Source: Hypericum androsaemum
Lineage: Eukaryota; Streptophyta; Magnoliopsida; Malpighiales; Hypericaceae
Direction of reading: 5' to 3'
DNA: 64,000 bases
Assembly: GCA_963995505.1 (NCBI GenBank)
Contig: OZ023197.1
Coordinates: forward strand, 4,496,121-4,560,120
A program made the translations under genes and the position numbers. Below are positions 34,635 through 46,823 of the stretch, piece by piece; the stretch's first letter is position 1, and each line of letters opens with the position of its first letter. Below the pieces are notes generated by a model that did not search any database, was not told where the DNA came from, and worked only from the letters and a program-made list of their open reading frames with translations.

Positions 34635-36324
34635 TCAAAATCCTCTTGACCCACATCCCAGAACCTTCATTAGAAGCAAAGACACCCTAAATCTCCAACT
34701 TGGACGTTGGCCATATCCACATCTTTGGGATTCAACATCTCCTGCCTTGTGAACCTCCACATCATCTTGATGATCATGTTCATTTCCAGTTTTTAATTTC
34801 GTGGCATCTAATAATGACTCATTCTCATGAATGTGACCCGTTTGAGCACAAGTACTAGGCCTTTGCTTAGCAAACTCTCCTGTGGTTTCGGCCTTGTACA
34901 CCGGAGAATCGGAACACTGGGATGAGCTCGTCGCCTTGGAGATTTTCGAGGATGATGATGACGATGACGATGATGATGTTTCGAAGGATCGGCAGCTTTG
35001 AGAGCCTTGAGTGAGCAGTGAGCCCTTGAGAATGTATTCATGGCCATGACAAGGGTGTATGAAGTCATCCCCTGTCAAGTCTTGCCACACATATCCATTT
35101 TTGTAGCTCCTGCATAATGTTTTGGCAGAGCTTATTGTAAGAAATTAATTTAATATTTTTTTCTTGTTAACAAAATAATTCAATGCCTCTTTTTGGCTTG
35201 AGATCAATGGAATAATTTTATTATTGGAGGTTGTGTACCTTTTGGAAGACCAGGAGTACATACTTGCCATGCCTTGACCTCTTAGAATGTTTAATGTTCT
35301 TGTAACATCTAGAAAAACATGGAGAAATGTATTTTGTTCAATAACATTTGCATTACTAACTTTGATACAGAATTCGACATGAAGTCAAAGATCGGATTTG
35401 AATTCTGAAAATGTTATCTATCTATAAATATATTGGCATTATTAATGACCATTAACTGAAGTTCTAACCATCTCCCAGAGACACTAAAATTATAATTATT
35501 GCCTCAAAAGAAGTATGCAACTACTGATTACTGATGAGAAACTAGGAGGATAACTGTCTCCTGTTGGCATACGCCTAAAATGAGATAATCATAAAATTGC
35601 CACACAACAGGAAAACTGTCTCAGGGTTTACAATTTAAATAAACTAATAATGGGTTGTTCAGGTCTCGAATTTAAGTCTTGAAAATAGCAGTATTAAAAA
35701 TTTGTTGGGAGAACTTTTGTCACATTTCAAGGTTCTCTCCGGCTTAAACCTAGTTAATTGGCTCTGTGATGCCCAGATACGAGGCGGTGTAAAAAAATTA
35801 ACAAAATGAACGTATTGGTATACTCCATTAATGATGAGAAACTATGAGGATAATTGTCTCCAATTGGCATTCTCCTAAAAGGAGATAATCATAGAATTGC
35901 CACACTGCAAGAGAAAATTTGTCTCCTGGTGCACAATTTAGCTCTTTCTATACGATAAACAAAAATAATTAATTGCAGCTTCTACCACGACCTTTTAAAA
36001 ATTATATCCGCCTCGAACCTGAATTAGTCGGACCAGTAGATGTTTAAACCATACCAAAAAAATATTTATAACTTCTACCATGTTAGTAATGAATATGGTT
36101 GAGATACCTTTCAAATAGAGCCCTTGAGGAGAGGAGAGAGGGACTTCCATGAAATGAGGGTGATCAAGCTGGCCATTTCTTGAGAGGTAGTAAACAACAG
36201 ATACCTTCCTTTCAATTCCCTGATTTTGTTCCTTCCATGGTTTAGTTCCAACCTCTTGATATCTCTTTGACATAACTAATCCTGTTGTATCAGGTGAGCT
36301 AATCTCCATTGATGGAGCAAGCAT
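34635..36324 (-). CDS. SOSEKI (DUF966) polarity protein
   Basis: Three exons (36108-36324, 35239-35308, 34635-35109) give 762 nt, 253 residues plus TGA. SOSEKI proteins gather at cell edges and read body-axis polarity through a DIX-like polymerising domain. That domain is split over the exons: [54 protein letters not shown] and [20 protein letters not shown], then [10 protein letters not shown] Ser-rich low-complexity run ([10 protein letters not shown]) and a variable tail follow. The tail ends in a Cys/Gly-rich stretch, VLGCGSRGF. The protein is shorter than many family members (about 300-400 residues), so the C-terminus may be abbreviated or another exon may exist. ATG 36324 is used, and ATG 36309 is an alternative. 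All introns are GT-AG and in phase. Confidence 0.92.
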
Positions 36325-36400
36325 TTGGAGAGGTAGAATCCTCTTAAGTTTTAATTGGAAATGATTTTGAGGTGGGGTTTCTTGTGATTGTGTGTTTTCC

Positions 36401-36410
36401 TTTTATAGGC
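36401..36410 (-). promoter_or_regulatory. TATA box of the SOSEKI gene
   Basis: The minus strand reads GCCTATAAAA about 80 nt upstream of the start codon. Confidence 0.55.
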
Positions 36411-38915
36411 TAACGGAGAAGATGCATTGGTAGAATTGGCTTTGTGACTTTCGAGTTTTAACTCCTGAAAATGCAATTTGGGTGAAACTTTAGCTATTTT
36501 AATGTTTTATTCGGCTCGGATAGGCTCAATTGGTGTTCGAAATTATAAAAATATCTACGGGTGATAACAATATACATTTTTTTTCTTCATTTTATTGTAT
36601 AATTTTGATATCTGGTATAATATCCAAAAGTTATTATTCAATTTAGAATTTGAGTACCGTTAGACCTGTAAAAAAGGTGTATCTACCAAAATATTTTTAT
36701 TCACCTATTTCGGAATCAACTTCTTAAGAAGTTGCAAATTCAACAATTGAACAAAATAGAGAACAACGAAATTGAGTCCAAACAACTGCTAACAGCCAAA
36801 GATGCGAAACTTTTGAAGAGAGATATATTATTAAATAGAACACCCAATAATTTGAGTGACCATATTTCAACATTAATTGGCAAACTCTTGTTTGGATTAT
36901 TTGTCCAACTTTGCACTTAATTTTCTTTTTCGTTTTAATTTATTTTAGTGCCCTTGTTCAAAATTTGCTACATCATGATGTTGGTGATGTTTCAATTCTA
37001 CGGTCAATCATAATACACTATGAGCTACAACACCCCTCCACTTTTTTACCAAAAAAGCACATCTTTTAATGCTAGAATCTTGACCCATGTTTCCAATTTG
37101 GATTTGTGGAATAAAGTTGTTTTATCTTAATTATAAGATTTTGATATCGAGTCATTGTGATGTAGCAGTGTTAAATAATTTTTGGGAGAGTTATTCCGCA
37201 TGTAAAAAAATTTATCCAACTTAAATCTAGATTAATCAAAATAGTGTGTATCTGAATATTGGATATAAATTTAAAAAATATAATTTCCTAGAATTCCAAT
37301 ATTAACCGGCCACTATTTGATCACATGAAAGTAATTGATAGGAGTCTACATTTTTATTGTCTTTACCTACAGAGTCCATCTCTTTGTCGGGATTTTTTCC
37401 TACAGGGTGTTAAAATATTTTTTTTTACCAATTTGGTATCCTCGAAAAAAATTTTACCAATCTGGTGTTGGTCAGAGAACGGCCAAATTTTGCCGTTTTG
37501 TGTCACCGAAAAAGGCAAATAAATGCCATTCTCCAATAGTACGTTGATTGGACCAGACCGAAAAATGGCCAAAAATTGCCGTTTTCCGAAGAACAGCACT
37601 TTTTTGCCGTTTTTCGGTGATACAAAATGGCAAGAACCTGTCGTTTTCCGGAGAACAGCAATTTTTTGCCTTTTTCAGTGATACAAATCGGCAAAAACCT
37701 GCCGTTTTCCGGAGAACGGCAATTTTTGGCCGTTTTCATGTACAGAACGGCAGAATACTGCCGTTTTCCGGTGACACGAAACTGCAAATTTGGCCGTTTT
37801 CTGACCAACACCAGATTGGTAAAACTTTTTCCGAGGACACCAGACTGGTCAATATTTTTTTTAACACCCTTTATGAAAAAAAATCCTCTTTGTTCTCATT
37901 GTGTTAGGGAAAAGTATATCTGTGACAAATGGATAAGACAAATCAAGTTCATGTGTACCTGTGAAGTAGCTCTAGCTAGCCTCCATGCATTGGACCAAAT
38001 GTTGACATGAAACCTCTAGTCTCCAAGCCCTAAGCACATTTTCAGACAAAACGTCAAAATCTTCCAATAAAATAAACCTTCAAAAGAAAATCCTCCAATA
38101 AAGCAAAAGCCCATCTCCGTGAAAAATTCTAACACAAATTGATGGTAGGATAGGGATGGCTACTTGTTAACACAAGTTATTTAGCTATCAGCTATTGGCT
38201 GCTTGTTAACAATCATCTACTAATCAACTACCAGCTCAATTCTACCCCTATGTTACCATGAACATATAATCGAGAAAACTTGCAAGACTCAGTGGCTAAT
38301 TGACTTGCGACGAGATTTAGATCTCGATTATGTGCATCCGATTGGTTACTTCGTCTTCCCTCAGAGCTTAGCTGCTTGTTGTATACAGACTTTCCGATCT
38401 AACTAATATATGCAGTGCTTTGATGTTCAAAAAAAAATCCTTTAAATTACAAGTGCTTGAAATGCAAACCATTTGACTTATTAGTGAATAGATAAAAAGA
38501 ATTTGGTACTACAACATTTCTGCCAATACATGATGCACGTATGAAGCAGCAGGGCAGAGAAGCTGAAGAGAAATGTAGCTTCCCGACGATCAAACAGAAG
38601 ATTACACGACGAAATTTATTATCTGTGTTGCTTCTTCGGATATTCCGTTATATATCACCACATAGATCAGTTATATATCTCATGACAAATTTTGGGTCCC
38701 TAAATTTCTTCAGGTCATCCTCAGTTCAGTTATATATCTCATGACAAATTTTCTGCATATATCTTATTGTAGCCTTCAACTATTCCTGGAGCGAAATCTG
38801 GAACCTTGTTGGAGCGAGTAGTCTTTGTAAGGCTTAATCTTCAGACAAAACTCACCCCTGGAAGGCATCAAGATTGAGCAAAACCGGTCAGAAACAAGAA
38901 GCAGACAAGGAAGCG
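36411..38915. other. Intergenic DNA around the foldback element
   Basis: No gene is seen. A direct repeat, CAGTTATATATCTCATGACA, occurs at about 38668 and 38727. The rest is AT-rich. Confidence 0.45.
37389..37886. mobile_element. Foldback-type inverted-repeat element with palindromic core
   Basis: Outer arms pair GGGATTTTTTCCTACAGGG with CCCTTTATGAAAAAAAATCC. Inner arms pair TTACCAATCTGGTGTTGGTC (37453-37472) with GACCAACACCAGATTGGTAA (37802-37821). Between them, units such as CCGTTTTCCGGAGAACGGCA repeat four to five times, separated by GATACAAA spacers. No coding content was found. The target duplication was not resolved. Confidence 0.75.
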
Positions 38916-40102
38916 AAACAACTACATAGAGCCCCCATAACAGATCACAATTCGTATTCGTATTTGAACGAATTAATTACGATTCAAGATTTTTGTAAAT
39001 TCAAACGAATTCAAACAATAATCAGATCTACGAATACGTCCTAAAAAGATGCGGACTTAAATCAAGAAGAAATTTGTTCAAAATTAACTAAAAAATCTTG
39101 AATTTCAACAATTTACAACGTTAAATAATTTTTTTAATCACTTTGTAAGATATCATCGGTTCAACTACCTTAATCCGTCTAGTGGTATAAAAAAAGTAAA
39201 TCACTCTCAAATCTTTCGAGTTTGTTTAAATATACTCAAAAGTCCTCCGTGTTTGTAAAATACACGCCATCGTCTTTCTTGTTTGATTTTATTATACTTT
39301 TGGATCCCTAAATTAGTTTTTTTCTATTTTTTCATTGAAAAGACAAAAATACCCTTAGAACAAAAAAACAAAAAAAACTACTAACATCATCTCTTTTTCT
39401 CCGATGACCAATACCAAATGAATCCAACATAATCATCAACAAGCTTCATCTCTTCACCTAATAAATAAAATGGATACTAATTACCTAATAAATAACTCCC
39501 TAATTTACTCTAACCAATTAAACAACAAATTATTTCATTGAAAATCTAATTTATCTAACAAATTGGGATGAACCCTAATTTCAAATTGGGGATTTACTTC
39601 CAAACTCCTAAATCAAATGACTGGTTCGAAATCAAACAACGACACCGTCTCCGTCTTTAAGGTTCTCTTCCAGGGGAGCGAGTCGAGGTTGGCGTCCGAG
39701 AGGTGCGCTTCCTGGTTCTCTTCCTCGACACCATCTCTGTCTTCAAAGACATCGGCGCCAACGCCAACGTCCCATCCCTGGCTGGTCGGGAAGCAGCTGA
39801 TGTGGGCTGTCGTCGGTGGGGCTTGGTCTGGCTGGGTTTGGGGTGTGAGAGGGGCTTTGTCGTCACCGTATTCGTGCTCCACCTCTGCCCGATCGTCGTC
39901 CCTGGTATTCGACGACTCCGCCGTGTCCCGGAACGCCGAGTTCACCAATTAGGATTAGGGTTCATCAATTTTTTAGGGTTCTTACGGAATTAGAAATTTC
40001 TCCCATTACGAGATGATGTCATTGGCTAGGAAGAAGAAGAGATGATGTCAGCAGTTTTTTTATAATAAAATCAAACATGAGGGACGTCGACGTATATTTT
40101 GT
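38916..40102. repeat. Tandem unit 1 (1.19 kb), long-TIR MULE-like element, truncated
   Basis: This unit repeats at 40103 with about 90 percent or higher apparent identity. From 39198 it shows a long terminal inverted repeat, partly matched by reverse complement at about 40020-40100, where the outer ~60 bp are missing. A GC-rich core (39613-39955) has an open frame on both strands whose origin is not recognised. Confidence 0.7.
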
Positions 40103-41269
40103 AAACAACTACATAGAGCCCCCATAACAGATTTCAATTCGTATTCGTGTTTGAACGAATTAATTATGGTTCAAGATTTTGGTAAATTCGAACGAATTCA
40201 AACAATAATCAGATCTACGAATACGTCCCAAAAAGATGCGGACCTAAATCAAGAAAAAATTTGTTCAAAATTAACTTAAAAATCTTGAATTTCAACGATT
40301 TACAACGTTAAATAATTGTTTTTATCACTTTGTGAGATATCATCGGTTCGACTTCCAACTACCTTAATCCGTCCAGTGGTATAAAAAAAGGTAAATTACT
40401 CTCAAGTCCTTCGAGTTTGCTTAAATATACTCAAAAGTCTTCCGTGTTTGTAAAATACACGCCGACGTCTCTCTTGTTTGATTTTATTATACTTTTGGGT
40501 CCCTAAATTAGTTTTTTTTTTCATTGAAAAGATAAAAATACCCTTTGAACAAAAACAAAAAAACTGCTAACATCATCTCTTCTTCTCCGATGACCAATAC
40601 CAAATAAATTCAGCATCATCATCAACAAGCTTCATCTCTTCACCTAATAAACAAAATGGATACTAATCACCTAATAAATAACTCTCTAATTTACTCTAAC
40701 CAATTAAACAACAAATTATTTCATTGAAAATCTAATTTACCTAACAAATTGGGGTGAACCTTAATTTTAAATTGAGGATTTACTTCCAAACCCCTAAATC
40801 AAACGACTGGTTCGAAATTAAACAACGACATTGTCTCCGTCTTCAAGGTTCTCTTCCAGGAGAGCGAGTCAAGGTTGGCGTCCTGAGAGCTGCGCTTCCT
40901 GGTTCTCTTCCTCGACACCGTCTCTGTCTTCAAAAACATCGGCGTCAACGCCGAAGTCCTGTCCCTGGCTGGTTGGGAAGCAGCTGATGTGGGCCTCCGT
41001 CGTCGGGCTGGTCAGGAAGTAGCTGATGTGGGCCATCGTCGGTGGGGCTTGGTCTGGCTGGGTTTGGGGTGAGAGAGGGGCTTTGTCGTCACCGTATTCG
41101 TGCTCCACCTCCGCCCGATCGTCGTCTCTGGTATTCGATGACTCTGCCGTGTCCCGGAACGCCGAGTTCACCAATTAGGATTAGGGTTCATCAATTTTTT
41201 AGGGTTCTTACGGAATTAGAAATTTCTCCATTACGAGATGATGTCACTGGCTAGGAGGAAGAAGAAGAG

Positions 41270-41507
41270 TGTAACATAATTGTACTGAATTGAATAGAAC
41301 TAGAAGTATAAGGGCTTTTAGGTAAATGTGTAGTTGAGTATAAATAGAAGACAAGGTACCAAGTATGGAAAAATTCTAGACATTTGTGAATCTAAAGAAA
41401 CAATTATGTTTCCTTCTTCCATCTCTCCCTCCTATCTCTTCTCTATCTTTTCCCCCTTTCTATCAATTAGGGTTCTTAATCCCTATTCTTGATCCCCAAT
41501 CATTACA
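41270..41507 (+). repeat. 5' LTR of the PPR/E1-carrying element
   Basis: 238 bp starting TGTAACATAATTG and ending CCCCAATCATTACA. It differs from the 3' LTR at several positions, so the insertion is not extremely recent. A TATA-like TATAAATAG lies at 41340. Confidence 0.85.
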
Positions 41508-41509
41508 AG

Positions 41510-41521
41510 TGGTATCAGAGC
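41510..41521 (+). other. Primer-binding site, initiator tRNA-Met type
   Basis: TGGTATCAGAGC lies two bases after the LTR and matches the classic plant primer site. Confidence 0.88.
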
Positions 41522-41535
41522 CTTCGATTCTCGGA

Positions 41536-43677
41536 ATGGCTCATCTGAAAGATATGGAGAAACGCGTCAATAACCTTGAGCAGAAGTTTGAGACGCTTGA
41601 AGGTGCGTCGGAAGTTCGCCGGAGACGACCGGAAGAAATTAATGATCGGATCACAAAATTTACCGAGTAAAAGATCGCGCTACAGACATGTGTCTTGCCA
41701 AGAACACCCTCGCATTGCAGAGGAGGCCTAGAAGCTGAGTTGTGCGACGGGTTTGTAAAAAGTGCGGTTGATCTCTGCTCGTGCATTAACCAACCTAGGA
41801 AGTTAGGAAATTTACGATCTGAACATGAATTAGATGAGAAAGGATGTCTGATGGTCTTACATGACGGCTCCACCGTGTTTGGTTGTGACTTTTTGTGTGG
41901 GAAGTTAAGTAAGGTGGGGAAAATGAAGGATGTGCACCAGTTGTTCGATAAAATGCTTGAGATACAATCTACACCAGAGGTTCCTAGGGTCTTGATAGGT
42001 GATGTGGTGGACGTTGTTCATGGACAAGCTTTTGACTCGGATAAGCAATACATGGAACAAGTAGGGAGCAGAAAAGCGGTGGCAGAAATGGAGGTTGTGG
42101 TTGCAGGTCATGAAGCGCAAGCAATCGGCAACATGGAACGTGCAAATTTTGATTTTGATGATCAATTTGATGTCAAATCTAGGCCACCTGATGACTTGGG
42201 AGAAACTAAAGAGTTAGAGATGAGTTGTTTAGGTGGTGATAAGTTGGTTATAGTTTTGGAGAATCTGGAAACATACAGAGTTGTCGCAATTGGTGCAGGA
42301 TCAAAAGTTCAGTTGGTTTCAAAATTTCACCTGCATTTGGTGGAGGAAATGATGTGTTTGATACATCACAGTATGCATTTGTTGGTAAAGAAGATGAGAT
42401 GTTCAAGCTGTTGGTTGGAAGCTTGGATGATCTTTTTGGTGCCAACTTGGGAAGGATGGTCAAATTGTTGATTGAAGGCTTAGTTGTTGATGCAAACAAA
42501 GTTGGTCTCGTAATGAACAGCCTGTGTAGATATGTTGTCATAATTGCTGCAGAATTGGGAGGAGGAATGTTCAGAGTCTGTTGCTGTTGGAAGTGACAGT
42601 AAGCTTGTTAAAGGAGGTGTTGTTAATGCGAAGATGGAAGCCATTTCACTTTTGTTTCAGATTATTGTTCAAGCTCATCGTCCTCTGCCACTTAGAGATA
42701 AATCTGATATCGAAGGGATGGTAATTTTGCAAGATGTTTTTAACAAGTTGAAGACTCAAAAGCATATTGGATTTAACAAACTTATTAAAGGCATACATAA
42801 GAACAGCCCAGAAACTTTTTCGGGGCTGAAATGGTACTGTGAATCACCAAATGGTGACTCCATGGACTGCAACCACCTACAAAATCCCTCGCTGAATACA
42901 AAAATGGATGAAACTGAGGGTGTTCCTTGGATGAGGAATGACGTACTTGAACTGAAATCTGATGCGATGAAAGAACGGGTTTTTTACAACTTTCCCATCA
43001 AGTTTTCAGTGTACTTACAGCAGCTATGGAAAAAGTGTCATGCAAATCTGCAAATTCTGCGGATTAGACCAGATTCAAAGTCTGCAATGTCTACTGCAGA
43101 TTCAATGCTTGCTGCAGATTTATCTCTTACTGAATTGAAACAATAGCCCTTTGCTGCATTTCTGCAGCCGCCTTACCTGCAGATATCTACAGATCTTTAT
43201 CAACCTCTTCCTGTAATTTTACTGAAAATGAAGATACATATGAATATCGAGGACCTGCAACACCGATTGGGCCCTGAGACAAAGAATATGATTGATGATC
43301 AATTTAGGTTGACAGGAAGTGCTTTATACAATGGGAATACAAAGTTTTATGTTGACCAGGTGTGCTTTTACTTCCAGAAGTCATTTATGAAGTCATGTAC
43401 TCCAGGTACCAAATGGAATACCAAGATGGTTATTCCTCATTTGATTGAAGATTGTTGGGCTTCAACAGAAATTCCAGAGAATGAAACACCCATGTGTACT
43501 ATGCATTCCTTTCCACATCACATTCATCATTGCTTGACATTGGTTAGATCAGAGTTTGAGGGTTTGTTTGGAAAAACTCCTGTCAAAGTTCATGCATACT
43601 TATCCAATCTCGAGGACAAGGATCTATTCAAGCCAATGAGTTGTTATAATCATCAAGTGAAGATGGTTATTGGTTGA
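41536..43677 (+). pseudogene. Interrupted gag-host fusion frame (PPR, PAT1 and E1 fragments)
   Basis: The frame starts MAHLKDMEKRVNNLEQKFET, a short gag-like coiled coil, and meets TAA at 41668-41670. Downstream open segments at 41695-42471, 42544-43146 and 43228-43677 are all in the same frame. Host-like pieces: a pentatricopeptide motif, KLSKVGKMKDVHQLFDKM (about 41905); a PAT1-like beginning, GGGNDVFDTSQYAFVGKE (about 42339, in another frame); and a ubiquitin-activating enzyme E1 segment (about 43300-43610) with NTKFYVDQVCFYFQK, NTKMVIPHLIEDCWAS, PMCTMHSFPHHIHHC and RSEFEGLFGKTPVKVHAYLS. The PMCT cysteine corresponds to the E1 catalytic Cys. All surrounding E1 domains are absent. Other parts are unrecognised. 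Confidence 0.75.
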
Positions 43678-43980
43678 GGGTTTTGGAAATTGCAAGTATT
43701 GTGACGGTTCATGACTTTTTCTTTGGTGGGAATTTGCTACATAAAGTTGCAGGGCTGCTACTGAACTGGAAAGAGCTGCAAATGGTTGCTGATCTGCTGC
43801 AATATTTGGTTATTGATGCTGATTCAAAACTGTGCTAAACTCGTTGACCAAGTAGTGATTTCTTGAGTCACTTTGAAGTGTTCGAGAGGCTGCCTTCAAG
43901 GTTGATACAAGCTGGAAAAAGCGGTTTCCTGCTCGTCAAATTCTTAACCTTGAGGACAAGGTTTAATTGAAGGGGAGACT

Positions 43981-44217
43981 TGTAACAGAATTGTACTGAA
44001 TTGAATAGAACTAGAAGTATAAGGGCTTTTAGGTAAATGTGTAGTTGAGTATAAAAAGAAGACAAGGTACCAAGTATGGAAAAATTTTAGACATTTGTGA
44101 ATCTAAAGAAACAATTACGTTTCCTTCTTCTATCTCTCCCTCTTATCTCTTCTCTATCTTTTCCTCCTTTCTATCAATTAGGTTTTTAATCCTTATTCTT
44201 GATCCCCAATCATTACA
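43981..44217 (+). repeat. 3' LTR of the PPR/E1-carrying element
   Basis: 237 bp pairing with 41270-41507 and following the purine tract. The outer edge abuts the AAGAG duplication. Confidence 0.85.
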
Positions 44218-44585
44218 AAGAGACGATGTCAGCAGCTTTTTTTGTTCTAAGGATATTTGGGTCATTTTATTGACAAAAATAAAAAAAAATTGCTATGTTG
44301 GTCAGGAACTCAAAAGTATAATAAAATCAAATATGAAAAAAGTCGACGTATATTTTATAAACACGGAGAATTTTTTAGTATATTTAAATAAATTCGAAAA
44401 ACTCGAGAGCAATTTACCCTATAAACAACTTCATTCATTTAATTCAACAAGTACATAAAAGAGAAAAACACCCCACTCCATAAAAAATTAAAAATAATTG
44501 GAGACCACCCCACCTAATAAGAGAGCTAAAAAACTTCAAGAAACACACACTTTTCTTTTATTTGGAGAATCACTAATTTGACGTC

Positions 44586-46823
44586 TCAGAAATCATTCGA
44601 CGGAAGTGGCTCATGCCCGCCGGAGCCGATGAAGATGTTGTCGTAGACAAGGGCCGCGATGGCGGACCCGATGAGTGGGCCGACCCAGTAGACCCAATGG
44701 TTGGTCCAGGTCCAGCTGACCACAGCCGGCCCGAATGACACTGCGGGGTTCATGGACGCGCCGTCGAATGCCCCGCCGGCGAGAATGTTGGCCCCGACGA
44801 TGAACCCGATTGCAATCGGGGCAAGCGTCCCGACGCTTCCTTTCTTTGGGTCCACCGCCGTGGCGTACACCGTGTAGACTAGCCCGAATGTCATGACGAT
44901 CTCGAACACGACGGCGTTCCACGAGGAGACCCCCGATGACAGGCCAAACGCTGCCGTTTCCTGATACCATCCACAATCATCGATTTGTTAGGGGTTTATC
45001 AATAAAATGTGAATAAAACTTTAAAAATAATAATAAGAGAATTGATTCAATAATGGTTCGACTCTACCACATGTCAATTGCAGAGATTTTCTTAAACTAA
45101 CAGTTAAAAAAGGAATTGGCGGTCGACCGATTAGAAGGTCGATTCATCTTGGAGGCGTGACCTCATTTAACAATATTTCTCCTAGAAAAGTCAAATTTTT
45201 CCAAAAATATTTAACAATAACTGTATGGTAGATATCGTAAAAACTAATTAAAAAATTTAGGTTTCAAATCATTAATATTTAGAAAAGTTATCGCAAATCA
45301 TTAATATTTATATTTTTTTGAATTAAAAAAATTTTAAACTCAAAACCCGTATTAAGCTAGTAAAATTTATGTTCGGCAGTCTTCCACAAAAATTGAATTA
45401 GTTATTGCATGGTTTTTTTTGAGGAAATTATTAGTTATTGCATGGTAGATATCGAAAAAACTAACCAAAAGTTTCGGAATATATATTTTTTGACTCTATT
45501 CCTGCTGCAGCCTCATGTCAACGTCAATCACAGAGTTTTTAAAAAAATAAAAAGTAATTGACACTGGACCTTTAGATTGATGTTCCGATATCTGAACGAG
45601 TTAATTTTATTTTATTATTGGTGGCACTTGGCAGGAGGAGTAGAATTGACCGACTCTTTTTTTTAATATATATAAAATTACTCATTTTGGGAAATTTATA
45701 ATTTTTTAACCATTTACGCAATTTTTGTTATTTTCACTCAAAAAATACTTGATATAGTACGAGTTGATTACATAAATCCCAACTTTATACTTTATAGAGC
45801 GCATGAGATTAAATAAAACCCGGACAAATTTAGAAACGAATGGGCAAAAATGCGACTTGGTTAATGTGAGTTCTTAGAACTAATTTATACTAAAATTTTC
45901 AGATTAAAATAAATCGGTAGGATCGTAATGTTTTGCAATTGTAAATAGTTCTTACCCATCCACCGGTGGCGAATTTAAGCAAGAAGCAAGCAACAACGGA
46001 GCCGAGCAATTGTGCGATCCAGTACAAGATGCCCCTCAGCAGAGTTATGTTTCCTCCCAGAAATGCGCCGAAGGTCACGGCAGGGTTGACGTGCCCACCG
46101 GAGATGTTTGCTCCGACGGACACCGCCACGAATAGGGCAAATGCGTGTGCCAATGCGGCTGCCACTAGCCCCGCCGGCGTCGTTGATCCGTTGTCCGTCA
46201 ATTTGTCTGCCAAAAAATATCAATCCGCAAACTTATTGGTTAGCTGTTATAATTTTTTTGATAAATTATTGGCTAGCTGTTATAATATATATTGAATTGC
46301 ACAAAATGTTGATGATTTGGCAGAAGTTCAAATTCAATTTAGGTGTAATCATGGTGTATAAACAATATCTATCATACAATAATTAATTAAAAAAATAATT
46401 ATCGTAATTAGATCAACCGATTAAAGAGTTATTCTGATTTAGTTAAGAACTTCTGAATTCGAGAGTTTGTTAAATATTTGTTACGAGAATATTGTCAACT
46501 TACAAAAAATTTATCCGAATCGAACTTAGATAAGTTGTCTAAGTTGATATCCGAAAAACGAGCAGTATAAATAAAAAAAATTATCAATTAAAAATAACTT
46601 ACTTTTTAATGAAATCAAATAAATCTTCGTAACAAAACACACAAAAAAATGAAGCTTCCTAAATATATAATCAAAATTATATATGAAGATCTTACTGAAA
46701 GCCATCCCGGATCCTTCCCCGGCAAATACAAAAATAAGCATCGAAAAGAACTCGGCGAGAGCGGCCTTAACGGCATCCGGCTGGCTAGCCTCCCCCGGTG
46801 TCCCAATTGCAATTCTATTCATC

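Larger units (their letters stand above)
41270..44217 (+). mobile_element. Non-autonomous LTR element carrying PPR-, PAT1- and E1-like fragments
   Basis: The LTRs are 41270-41507 and 43981-44217 (238 and 237 bp; TGTAAC to ATTACA). The target duplication AAGAG lies at 41265-41269 and 44218-44222. The primer-binding site TGGTATCAGAGC lies at 41510-41521. The purine tract ATTGAAGGGGAGACT lies at 43966-43980, just after AACCTTGAGGACAAGGTTTA. The same pre-LTR sequence occurs, inverted, in the element at 20667, so the two belong to one family or close families. No pol is present. Confidence 0.88.
40103..44425. mobile_element. Tandem unit 2: MULE-like element split by an LTR element
   Basis: The left arm (about 40391-40600) and right arm (44218-44415) are inverted repeats of about 200 bp. 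Ends read GGTAAATTACTCTC and GAGAGCAATTTACC. The flanks TATAAAAAA and TATAAACAA resemble a 9-bp duplication with one mismatch. The LTR element 41270-44217 sits inside, splitting an AAGAG site. Before that insertion the element was about 1.1 kb with the same GC-rich core as unit 1. Confidence 0.65.

Noticed and set aside
39613..39955. 111-codon frames on both strands in the GC-rich core of the tandem units
   Set aside because: Opposed open frames in GC-rich DNA are common. No domain was recognised and the second copy does not keep both frames. Kept only as a note inside the mobile element.
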